A DNA stretch of 38,588 nucleotides from an uncultured Collinsella sp. (GTDB taxonomy: Bacteria > Actinomycetota > Coriobacteriia > Coriobacteriales > Coriobacteriaceae): NCBI GenBank assembly GCA_905197665.1, contig CAJJZP010000020.1:1-38588 (forward strand), in the 5' to 3' direction. Position 1 is the stretch's first letter. The number at the start of each line of letters is the position of its first letter. This document shows positions 27,430-34,773 of this stretch, one piece after another. The notes under the pieces were generated by a model. That model made no database searches and was not told where the DNA came from. It saw only the letters and a list, made by a program, of their open reading frames with translations. The translations under genes were made by a program, and so were the position numbers.

Positions 27430-28119
27430 CTAGCGCACCACCATCGTCGAGAAGTAGCTGCCCCGATCGGGCACATCGTCGAGCGAGCGGTACACGCGCT
27501 CGCCCGGAAGCCCACAGTCCTCTACGAGCTCGGCACCGTCGAAGGCGCCCTCCTCGCGAAGGATGCGCTTCGTGTCCGCAAGCGAGCGGCGCGCCTTCAT
27601 GACCACCTTCGTCCCCGGCCAGCCGATTGCGCGGCGAACGTCATCGTAGCCGCCGGGCACGATGTGCAGAGGCGACGACATCTCGGGCGTGAGGTCGCGC
27701 TCGAGCGCCGCGGCGACCGCGCAGAAGCTCGGCACGCCGGGAATGGCGCGCGCCTCGAACCCGCGGGCGCGCACGTCGGGCGCTATGCGCTGGAAGGTGG
27801 CGTAGATGCTTGGGTCCCCCAGGTTCAGCAGCGCGACGTCGCGGGCCGCATCCAGGTGCGCGACAAGCTCGCGAACAAGCGAGGCATGCTCGGCCGTGCG
27901 GCGCTCGACGTCGCGCGTCATCGAGAATCGCACGGGGATCACCGTCTTGCCTGTAAGGTCGACGGCGCCGCGTACGATGTCGAGCGCGACCATGGCCCCG
28001 TCCGCCGTCTGCGGTGCGGCGATGACCGGACACGATTCGATTGTGCGGACGGCCTTGATCGTGAGCAGCTCGGGGTCGCCAGGCCCCGTGCCCACCCCGT
28101 ACAGCACGCCTTTACTCAT
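27430..28119 (-). CDS. cbiL: Cobalt-precorrin-2 C20-methyltransferase
   Basis: SAM-dependent methylation at C-20. The N-terminal signature LYGVGTGPGDPELLTIKA is at about residues 6-23, followed by LNLGDPSIYATF and the characteristic PGVPSFCAVAA. It is 229 aa. The ATG at 28119 overlaps the cbiD stop by eight bases; a start ten codons upstream in the same frame would extend into cbiD and is unlikely. Confidence 0.94.
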   Translation of the reverse strand: MSKGVLYGVGTGPGDPELLTIKAVRTIESCPVIAAPQTADGAMVALDIVRGAVDLTGKTVIPVRFSMTRDVERRTAEHASLVRELVAHLDAARDVALLNLGDPSIYATFQRIAPDVRARGFEARAIPGVPSFCAVAAALERDLTPEMSSPLHIVPGGYDDVRRAIGWPGTKVVMKARRSLADTKRILREEGAFDGAELVEDCGLPGERVYRSLDDVPDRGSYFSTMVVR

Positions 28120-29296
28120 ACGTCGCCCCCAATTCCCCGATAACTGCATCGGCGCCCGACGTGCGGAAAAGCTCGCGGCGCTCGGCGTCGAACACGACCG
28201 CGGCGATGTCGCATCCGCCCGCCGCGCGGCGGCGCAACCTGTCCTCGATTGCCACAGCGAGCGAGGCGCGCGCAGCGTCCCCCACGCCGGCGGCCTCGAT
28301 TACCTCGAGCGCCGCCGTGGTCGTGACCGACGACATGATATCGCGCACGGTCTTCGTGCCCGCGCCGGCCAAGGCCGCGTGGGCGGCCAGAATCTCCGCA
28401 CGGCAGTCGGCGGTACGCGAATGGGTGTCCATGATGCCGCCCGCGACCTTCACCAGCTTGCCGATGTGTCCCACAAGAAGGACATTGGTAAATCCCTCGC
28501 GAACGCAGCAATCAATCGCATCGCCCACAAAGTTGGAAATGAAGACCACCGGCGCACCGTTTAGATGGAAATGCCCCGAGATGAACTGCGCGCCGTAGTT
28601 GCCGGGCGTGAGCACGACTCCGCGCCGCCCCATAGCCGCATGCTGCCGGATCTCGAGCTCGATGCTGTCGCGCAAGGCAGCAAGGCTGCGCGGCTCGACG
28701 ATGCCCGTCGTGCCCAGGATGGAAATGCCGTCCTCTATCCCCAGGTGCGGGTTGAAGGTCTTTTCGGCAAGGGCAACACCCTCGGGTACCGAAATCGTCA
28801 CAGCAATATTTCCAGAAAAGCCGTGCGCGGCGCACACCTCGCGCACCGCCGAAGTGATCATCGCGCGCGGCGTCGCGTTGATGGCGGCCGCCCCCACCGG
28901 CTGCTCGAGCCCGGGCAACGTCACGCGCCCCACGCCCACGCCGCCATCGACGGAAACTTCCGATTCGCGCGCGGGCACGCCCTTGCTGCCCGCAGCGCCC
29001 GTGCCCGACCCCGCATGTTCCACGCGCGCGTACACGAGCACGCCGTCGGTCACATCGGCATCGTCGCCTGCGTCCTTTCGCACGGCGCACTGGGCACACC
29101 CCTCGCCGATGCATGCGTCGACCACGTTCGCCTCGACGGGCAGCCCGCCGGGGGTGACGATCGACACGCGGCCGACGGGCTTTCGTGACAAGAGCATCTC
29201 GCAGGCCGCCTTCGCCGCGAGCGCGGCGCAGCTCCCCGTGGTGTAGCCGCAGCGCAGGCGGGTCGTCCCGGTATATATGTAGTGCTCGAAGGCCAC
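28112..29296 (-). CDS. cbiD: Cobalt-precorrin-5B C1-methyltransferase
   Basis: Methylates C-1 in the anaerobic route. The hallmark LRCGYTTGSCAALAAKAA is near residue 14, with NPHLGIEDGISILGTTGI and the C-terminal GHIGKLVKVAGGIMDTHS. It is 394 aa. The start is the GTG at 29296, one base after the cbiF stop; the longer open frame upstream lies on top of cbiF and has no such motif. The nearest purine-rich ribosome site (GGAAGG) is about 12 bases away. Confidence 0.94.
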   Translation of the reverse strand: MAFEHYIYTGTTRLRCGYTTGSCAALAAKAACEMLLSRKPVGRVSIVTPGGLPVEANVVDACIGEGCAQCAVRKDAGDDADVTDGVLVYARVEHAGSGTGAAGSKGVPARESEVSVDGGVGVGRVTLPGLEQPVGAAAINATPRAMITSAVREVCAAHGFSGNIAVTISVPEGVALAEKTFNPHLGIEDGISILGTTGIVEPRSLAALRDSIELEIRQHAAMGRRGVVLTPGNYGAQFISGHFHLNGAPVVFISNFVGDAIDCCVREGFTNVLLVGHIGKLVKVAGGIMDTHSRTADCRAEILAAHAALAGAGTKTVRDIMSSVTTTAALEVIEAAGVGDAARASLAVAIEDRLRRRAAGGCDIAAVVFDAERRELFRTSGADAVIGELGATYE

Positions 29297-29297
29297 G

Positions 29298-30089
29298 CTA
29301 GCTGCTCGCCTTCCGATACCCAGTGGCAAACGAAGGGTCGTAAAGCTTGCTGCGCTCGTACGACTCCGCTTGCGCGCCGTTGTGCGCAAGCCCGCCGCGA
29401 GCTCCGAGCACGCGGCCCACCACCACGAGCGCCGTGCGGTCGATGCCCTCTCGCGCGCCCGCATCGGCGAGCGTGCCCACTGTGCATCGCACCACGCGCT
29501 CCTCAGGCCAGGTCGCCTTGTACACGAGCGCCGCCGGCTCGTCGGAGCTGCGGCCCGCGGCCAAAAGCTCGGCGGAAAGCTCGGCGAGCATACCCGAGCT
29601 CAGGAAGATGACCATAGTCGAGCCGCTTTCCGCCATGATGCGCATGCCCTCGCCCGCGGGCATGGGGGTGCGCCCGGAAAGCCGCGTGATCACGACCGAC
29701 TGGCTGATTCCCGGCAGCGTGTATTCCTGGCGAAGCGCCGCCGCGGCACCGCAAAAGCTCGACACGCCGGGCACCACCTCGTAGTCCACGCCGCGCGCGT
29801 CGAGCGCGTCCATCTGCTCCTGGATGGCGCCGTACAGGCACGGGTCGCCCGTGTGCAGGCGCACCACTTCCTCGCCCCGCGCATCCGCCGCGCACATCAC
29901 GTCGAGCACTTCCTCCAAGGTCATGTGCGCGCTGTCGTAGACGACGCAGGATTCCTTGCACTCGGCGAGCAGCTCGGGGTTCACAAGGCTCCCCGCCCAA
30001 ACGACCACGTCGGCCGCGCGCAGAAGGCGCGCCCCGCGCAGCGTGATAAGGTCGGCGGCGCCCGAGCCTGCGCCAACGATATGAATCAT
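29298..30089 (-). CDS. cbiF: Cobalt-precorrin-4 C11-methyltransferase
   Basis: First gene of the minus-strand operon. SAM-dependent methylation at C-11. The N-terminus IHIVGAGSGAADLITLRGA departs slightly from the usual GAGPG loop but fits CbiF. The motifs VVWAGSLVNPELL, HTGDPCLYGA and PGVSSFCGAAA are also diagnostic. It is 263 aa. The ATG at 30089 is preceded by GGGAAGG. No riboswitch is visible in the 5' region on this strand; the only corrinoid riboswitch in the gap faces the other way. Confidence 0.94.
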   Translation of the reverse strand: MIHIVGAGSGAADLITLRGARLLRAADVVVWAGSLVNPELLAECKESCVVYDSAHMTLEEVLDVMCAADARGEEVVRLHTGDPCLYGAIQEQMDALDARGVDYEVVPGVSSFCGAAAALRQEYTLPGISQSVVITRLSGRTPMPAGEGMRIMAESGSTMVIFLSSGMLAELSAELLAAGRSSDEPAALVYKATWPEERVVRCTVGTLADAGAREGIDRTALVVVGRVLGARGGLAHNGAQAESYERSKLYDPSFATGYRKASS

Positions 30090-30220
30090 CCGAGCCTTCC
30101 CTTCCCGTTTCTCATCGCAACCGTTTACGCCGCCATTCGCGCAGCGGGCAAAACACGGCGCCTGCGGCGGCAATCGGCGCAAATACGCAGGCAGGAGGCG
30201 CAATGCCGCCCGCCCTGGCT

Positions 30221-30249
30221 TTGACACGTTCACAAGTGCCCACTATCAT
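30221..30249 (+). promoter_or_regulatory. Sigma-70-type promoter of the cbiK-transporter unit
   Basis: TTGACA at 30221-30226 and TATCAT at 30244-30249 are separated by exactly 17 bases on the plus strand. The -10 lies within ACTATCATAGT, a perfect small palindrome, so the minus strand offers TATGAT at the same place. A -35 for the divergent operon is not evident. Transcription would start near 30256, just before the riboswitch. The rest of the gene-free stretch 30090-30547 holds only the riboswitch, its expression platform and the operon leader. Confidence 0.8.
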
Positions 30250-30284
30250 AGTAAAAGTTTCGGCAACGAGCATATGACAATCGG

Positions 30285-30425
30285 ATAAAAGGAAATGACC
30301 GGCGCGGCGCCCGCACAGCCCGCGCTGGCTTGCGGAGGGAACCAGGTGGGAATCCTGGGCAAGGGACATTACTGTATAGGACGCGCGGGCGAACCGCCTC
30401 GCGCCCCAAGCCAGACTGCTTCGCC
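30285..30425 (+). promoter_or_regulatory. Cobalamin riboswitch upstream of cbiK
   Basis: The conserved core is recognisable: GGGAACCAGGTGGGAATCC (30337-30355), then GGGC, GGGACATTACTGTA (30363-30376), and a B12-box-like AGCCAGACTGC at 30409-30419. CTGGCT at 30325-30330 can pair with AGCCAG of the box. Outer limits are approximate. It should lower expression of the CbiK chelatase and transporter genes when adenosylcobalamin is plentiful. A hairpin CACGGC-ATC-GCCGTG at 30433-30447 just after it could form the kissing-loop/expression platform. Confidence 0.85.
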
Positions 30426-30463
30426 TTTTCCTCACGGCATCGCCGTGGCGTTAGCTCCTTGTG

Positions 30464-30489
30464 AACCCCGAGGGGTGCGCTTTTCTTTC
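30464..30489 (+). terminator. Possible riboswitch-controlled terminator
   Basis: A short stem ACCC/GGGT around CGAG (30465-30476) is followed after GCGC by TTTTCTTT. It would suit transcriptional control by the preceding riboswitch, but the stem is short; control by ribosome-site sequestration is equally possible. Confidence 0.35.
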
Positions 30490-30547
30490 GCTTGTGCCGA
30501 CAAGCAACTGTCGCCGGGGGACCGGCAAACCGAGGAAAGGAAAAACC

Positions 30548-31474
30548 ATGTCCGACCAGATGTCACGCCGCGGCTTCATGGGCGCCGCAGCAACCGGAGC
30601 CGTCGCGCTCGCCGGAGTCGCGCTCGCGGGCTGCTCCAACACCTCCGCGAGTTCCGAGAAATCGAGTGAAAAGGAGAAGGCCGTGAAGCCGGTCATCCTC
30701 GTCACGAGCTTCGGCACGAGCTACAACGACTCGCGCCACATCACCATCGGCGCCATCGAAGACGCTATCCGCGAGAAGTACTGGCAGGACTACGACATCC
30801 GCCGCGCCTTCACCGCGCAGATCATCATCGACAAGCTGAAGAAGCGCGACGGCATCACGATCGACAACATGACCGAGGCGCTCGACCGCTGCGTGGAAGA
30901 CGGCGTGAAGGAAATCGTCGTGCAGCCGACGCATCTCATGGCTGGACTGGAATACACCGACGTGAAAGATGAACTCGACAAGTACGCCGACAAGTTCGAC
31001 AAGATCTCGCTCGGCGACCCGCTGCTCACCTCCGACGACGACTACAAGAAGGTGGCCGCAGCCATTAAGGAGAACATGGCGTCCTTCGACGACGGCAAGA
31101 CGGCGCTGTGCCTCATGGGCCACGGCACCGAAGCCGATTCCAACGCCGACTATGCCAAGATGCAGGAAGTGTTCAAGAACGAGGGCTTGACGCAGTTCTT
31201 CGTCGGCACCGTCGAGGCTGAACCGACCTGCGAGGATGTTATCGCCGCTGCGAGCGCCGCAGGGTACAAGAAGGCCGTGCTCGCGCCGTTCATGGTGGTC
31301 GCGGGCGACCACGCGAACAACGACATGGCAGACGAGACCGACCCCGACAGCTGGGCTGCGAAGTTCGTGGCCGCCGGCTTCGAAGTGACGTGCCTGCTCC
31401 AGGGTCTGGGACAGAACGCCGCGGTCGACGACATCTACGTCTCGCACGTGGACGACGCCATCGCCAAGCTGTAA
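30548..31474 (+). CDS. cbiK: Exported sirohydrochlorin cobaltochelatase, Tat-type lipoprotein
   Basis: Inserts cobalt into sirohydrochlorin (or its oxidised precursor), the committing step of the anaerobic pathway. Active-site residues match CbiK: His192 in LMGHGTEAD, Glu223 in VGTVEAE and His255 in VVAGDHAN, with spacing equal to the known His-Glu-His arrangement. Unusually, the N-terminus has a twin-arginine motif SRRGFMG (6-12), a hydrophobic stretch and a lipobox LAGC with Cys29, so it should be folded inside, exported and lipid-anchored. It is 308 aa. The ATG has GAAAGG upstream. It is first in a plus-strand unit with lipoprotein and ABC genes under a cobalamin riboswitch. A periplasmic CbiK is known in Desulfovibrio, so export has precedent. 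Confidence 0.92.
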   Translation: MSDQMSRRGFMGAAATGAVALAGVALAGCSNTSASSEKSSEKEKAVKPVILVTSFGTSYNDSRHITIGAIEDAIREKYWQDYDIRRAFTAQIIIDKLKKRDGITIDNMTEALDRCVEDGVKEIVVQPTHLMAGLEYTDVKDELDKYADKFDKISLGDPLLTSDDDYKKVAAAIKENMASFDDGKTALCLMGHGTEADSNADYAKMQEVFKNEGLTQFFVGTVEAEPTCEDVIAAASAAGYKKAVLAPFMVVAGDHANNDMADETDPDSWAAKFVAAGFEVTCLLQGLGQNAAVDDIYVSHVDDAIAKL

Positions 31475-31483
31475 ACTCGCCGC

Positions 31484-31554
31484 GCACGGGGGCGCCGGTC
31501 GCGTCCCCGTGCAACGGGCATGCGCCTTCCCCGACCGACGGCGCATGCCCGTTG
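31484..31554 (+). other. Two tandem hairpins between cbiK and the next lipoprotein gene
   Basis: GCACGGGG (31484-31491) pairs with CCCCGTGC (31505-31512), and directly adjoining it CAACGGGCATGCGCC (31512-31526) pairs perfectly with GGCGCATGCCCGTTG (31540-31554). No T-run follows. They may terminate partially or protect the cbiK message from decay, giving unequal expression of chelatase and transporter. Confidence 0.55.
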
Positions 31555-31618
31555 CATTCGCATCCCGCCCGCCCACCGCACGGCGCGGGCGGTAGAAGCG
31601 ATTGAAAGGAACCCCTCC

Positions 31619-32152
31619 ATGTTGAAGAAAACCCTCGTCTTCGCCCTGTCGGCGGCGCTTCTCGCGTTCTCGCTCGCCGGCTGCGCCGGAAATTCAAGCG
31701 ACAGCGCAAAGGCAAGCGATGCCGATTCCCAGGAAAAGACCGAACGGGCGGCCGATGCGCCCGAGGGCGCAAGCGCTGCCCCCATCACCGCCGACAAGGT
31801 GGCCGACGGCACCTATCCGATCACCGTAGATTCCAGCTCGAACATGTTCAGGATTGTGGACGCCCAGCTCATCGTGGAAAACGGCTCCATGTACTGCGTG
31901 ATGACGCTTTCCGGCACGGGCTACGGCAAGCTCTTCATGGGCACGGGCGACGAGGCTGCCGCCGCGAGCGAGGCCGACTTCATCCCCTATGTGGAAAACG
32001 CGGAAGGCAAGTACACCTACGACGTGCCCGTTGATGCGCTCGACGAGGACACCGCCTGTGCCGCGTGGAGTATTAGAAAAGAGCAGTGGTACGACCGCAC
32101 GCTCGTGTTCGAATCCGCCGGCGTCGATCTGCGCGCCGACGCACTGAAGTAA
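31619..32152 (+). CDS. Small lipoprotein with a NEAT-like domain
   Basis: A 177 aa surface lipoprotein: signal peptide, lipobox SLAGC with Cys22, a polar Ser/Ala/Asp-rich spacer to about residue 55, then one beta-rich domain (about 65-170). Its pattern (IVENGSMYCVMTLSGTGYGK, then YTYDVPVDALDEDTA, ending RTLVFES) parallels the N-terminal domain of the following substrate-binding protein and loosely resembles NEAT haem-binding domains. This suggests binding or relay of a tetrapyrrole at the surface, but the ligand is not shown. GAAAGG lies 9 bases before the ATG. It sits between cbiK and the transporter genes and ends only four bases before the next gene. Confidence 0.75.
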   Translation: MLKKTLVFALSAALLAFSLAGCAGNSSDSAKASDADSQEKTERAADAPEGASAAPITADKVADGTYPITVDSSSNMFRIVDAQLIVENGSMYCVMTLSGTGYGKLFMGTGDEAAAASEADFIPYVENAEGKYTYDVPVDALDEDTACAAWSIRKEQWYDRTLVFESAGVDLRADALK

Positions 32153-32156
32153 CGCC

Positions 32157-33728
32157 ATGCGGTCGATTCTTCCCAAGGGGGAAAACAGGAAGCTCCACAG
32201 CATCGCGGCGCGCGCGATCGCCTGCGTTCTCGTCGCCCTGCTCGCGCTTCCCTTCGCGGGGTGCAATGCGAGCCCGAACGCGACCGGTGGCACGGCGGGC
32301 TCTCAGGAATACACTGTGAGCGTCTCGCTTTCCGGTGGGTCAGGGCGCGCAAGCATCGCCTCACCCACCACAATTGTGAAGGATGGCGACACCTACACCG
32401 CGACGGTCACCTGGTCGAGTTCGAACTACGACAAGATGACCGTCGACGGCGTGGACTACGCACCCGTAAACGACGGCGGCAACTCCACGTTCGAGATACC
32501 CGTCACGCTCGACGAGGACATCGCCGTGTCGGCCGAGACCGTCGCCATGTCGACGCCGCACACCATCGACTACACGATCCACTTCGACTCATCCACCATG
32601 AAGGAGAAATCGGGCGACGATGCAAGCGGCGGCTCCCCTGCAGGAACGGCTTCAAGCGCCGCGGCCGACTTCCACAACGCCGATTTGGGCTGCGGCTGGG
32701 AGCCGACGGGGGCGCTTCAGCTTGAATACGCCGAGCACTTCACTGTCGACGAGTTCGAAGGCGGTCTGCGGCTTATCTGCGTTTCGAATGGGGAGCGTTT
32801 CCTCGTGGTGCCGCAAGATGCGAAGGTACCTGATGGGTTGAGCTCCGACATCGCGGTCATAAGGCGCCCCGCCGACAAGGTGTACCTCGTGTCGTCGGCG
32901 ACGATGTGCCTGGTCGACGCGCTCGATGCGAACGACAATATCATCATGTCGGGCACGAAGGCCGACGATTGCTCGGTCGCAGGCTTCAAAAGCGCGCTCG
33001 AAAGTGGGGCGATCGCCTACGGCGGCAAGTACAGCGCGCCCGACTACGAGCGAATATCGGCCTCGGGCTGCACGCTCGCCATCGAGAACACCATGATCAA
33101 CCACACGCCCGATGTGAAGGAAAAGCTGCAGAAGCTCGGGCTCGTCGTGCTCACCGAACAGTCGTCGAGCGAGCCCGAAGCACTCGGGCGCGTCGAGTGG
33201 ATTAAGCTTTTCGGCGTCCTGTTCGACAAGGAAGACGAGGCCGCGCACCTGTTCAACGAGCAGAAGGCCCGCGTCGAGCAAACGTCGGGGCTCGCGTCGT
33301 CAGGTAAAACCGTGGCGTATTTCTACATTAACTCGAACAGGGCCGCCGTCACGCGGCGGGCGGGCGACTACGTGGCGCAGATGATCGAGCTTGCAGGCGG
33401 CAGCTATGCGCTCGATGACGCGCAGACGGCGTCGACGTCAGGTTCGTCAGTAACGCTCGAAATGGAGCGCTTCTACGCGACGGCGAAGGATGCCGACATC
33501 ATCGTCTACAACGGCACCATCGACGAATCGGTTGCCACCTTGAACGACTTCGTAGGCAAAAACGCGCTATTGTCGCAGTTCAAAGCCGTGAAGAACGGCA
33601 ACGTCTGGGTCACAAGCGCCGACATGTACCAGCAGATGACTTCTACCGCCGACATTATCGACGAGCTGCACGGGGCGTTCACCGGCGATGACGCGAGCGA
33701 CTTCCATTATCTGAGGAAGCTCGGTTAG
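32157..33728 (+). CDS. ABC-transporter substrate-binding lipoprotein with N-terminal NEAT-like domain
   Basis: Binding protein of a BtuF/FecB-type importer. The lipobox LPFAGC anchors it through Cys36. Residues about 50-145 form a beta domain (TIVKDGDTYTATVTWSS, then FEIPVTLDEDIAV and IDYTIHF) homologous in layout to the preceding small lipoprotein. A Ser/Gly linker leads to the periplasmic-binding domain (about 170-523), with paired lobes seen as LGLVVLTEQSSSEPEALGRVE and the C-terminal KNGNVWVTSADMYQQMTS. It is 523 aa, larger than a plain BtuF because of the extra domain. The riboswitch and location favour corrinoid, cobinamide or tetrapyrrole uptake; iron-siderophore or haem import is the main alternative. 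Confidence 0.88.
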   Translation: MRSILPKGENRKLHSIAARAIACVLVALLALPFAGCNASPNATGGTAGSQEYTVSVSLSGGSGRASIASPTTIVKDGDTYTATVTWSSSNYDKMTVDGVDYAPVNDGGNSTFEIPVTLDEDIAVSAETVAMSTPHTIDYTIHFDSSTMKEKSGDDASGGSPAGTASSAAADFHNADLGCGWEPTGALQLEYAEHFTVDEFEGGLRLICVSNGERFLVVPQDAKVPDGLSSDIAVIRRPADKVYLVSSATMCLVDALDANDNIIMSGTKADDCSVAGFKSALESGAIAYGGKYSAPDYERISASGCTLAIENTMINHTPDVKEKLQKLGLVVLTEQSSSEPEALGRVEWIKLFGVLFDKEDEAAHLFNEQKARVEQTSGLASSGKTVAYFYINSNRAAVTRRAGDYVAQMIELAGGSYALDDAQTASTSGSSVTLEMERFYATAKDADIIVYNGTIDESVATLNDFVGKNALLSQFKAVKNGNVWVTSADMYQQMTSTADIIDELHGAFTGDDASDFHYLRKLG

Positions 33729-33732
33729 CGCC

Positions 33733-34773
33733 ATGAGAAGCCGGCTTTCCATGGCATACGACGAATCGGGGCGTGCCGCGCGGTGTCGCGTCGTGACGGC
33801 GCTGCTCGCTGTTGCCCTCATCGTGCTCGTCGGGGCCAACCTGTGCATCGGGAGCGTGCTCGTGCCCGCAGACCACATCCCCGGCATCCTTTCGGGCGGC
33901 GCGGCCAATTCCATGGAAAGCCAGGTCATCTGGGAGATTCGCCTGCCGCGCGTGCTTTCAGCCGTGCTTCTCGGCGGGGCACTTTCGCTTTCCGGGTTCC
34001 TGCTGCAGACGTTTTTCAACAACCCCATCGCCGACCCGTTCATCTTGGGCGTCTCCTCGGGCGCAAAGTTCGTCGTCGCGCTTACGATGATCGTACTTCT
34101 AGGCGCGAACCAGGCCATGTCCTCGCCGGCCATGGTGGCCGCAGCGTTTCTGGGCTCGCTTATCACCATCGGCTTCGTGCTCCTCATCGCACGGCGCATA
34201 AGTTCCATGGCCATGCTCATCGTGGCGGGCGTGATGGTGGGATACATCTGCTCGGCGGCGACGAACTTCCTCATCGCCTTCGCCGACGACCAGTCCATCG
34301 TGAACCTGCACAACTGGTCTTTGGGTAGCTTCTCGGGTTCGAGCTGGGACGACATCGCGGTCATCGCGGTCGTGGTGATCACCGTGAGCGCATGCGTATT
34401 CGCGATATCGAAGCCCCTTTCCGCCTTCCAGCTGGGAGAAGCCTACGCGAAAAGCGTCGGCGTGAACGTCGAACGCTTCCGCGTGGTGCTCGTCCTTCTA
34501 GCGAGCATGCTCTCCGCCTGCGTGACCGCGTTCGCTGGTCCGGTGTCGTTCGTAGGCATCGCGGTTCCGCATCTCGTGAAGTCGGCGCTAAAGTCGTCGA
34601 AGCCCATCCGCGTGATTCCTGCGTGCTTCTTGGGAGGCGCCATCTTCTGCGCGGGCTGCGATTTGATCGCGCGCACGCTGTTCTCTCCCGTCGAGCTTTC
34701 CATCAGCGCCGTCACCGCCATCTTCGGCGCTCCGGTGGTTATCGCGCTCATGTTGAAGAAGCGGGTGAGGTAG
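33733..34773 (+). CDS. BtuC/FecCD-family ABC permease
   Basis: Membrane channel of a type II importer for corrinoids, haem or iron-siderophores. It is 346 aa with about ten hydrophobic helices. The family motifs IRLPRVLSAVLLGGALSLSG near residue 75, PFILGVSSGA, and the loop GPVSFVGIAVPHLVK that contacts the ATPase are all present. It begins 4 bases after the binding-protein stop, with the next ATPase start directly abutting its own stop. An inner ATG 18 bases downstream is possible. Confidence 0.93.
   Translation: MRSRLSMAYDESGRAARCRVVTALLAVALIVLVGANLCIGSVLVPADHIPGILSGGAANSMESQVIWEIRLPRVLSAVLLGGALSLSGFLLQTFFNNPIADPFILGVSSGAKFVVALTMIVLLGANQAMSSPAMVAAAFLGSLITIGFVLLIARRISSMAMLIVAGVMVGYICSAATNFLIAFADDQSIVNLHNWSLGSFSGSSWDDIAVIAVVVITVSACVFAISKPLSAFQLGEAYAKSVGVNVERFRVVLVLLASMLSACVTAFAGPVSFVGIAVPHLVKSALKSSKPIRVIPACFLGGAIFCAGCDLIARTLFSPVELSISAVTAIFGAPVVIALMLKKRVR

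Noticed and set aside
26356..28143. 595-codon plus-strand open frame opposite cbiG and cbiL
   Set aside because: It spans two well-supported genes on the other strand; its composition (Arg/His-rich) is that of an antisense shadow.
30090..30240. A second cobalamin riboswitch for the minus-strand operon
   Set aside because: The minus strand has an AAGCCAGGGCGGGC stretch vaguely like a B12 box, but no GGGAA...GGTG...ACTGT core before cbiF.
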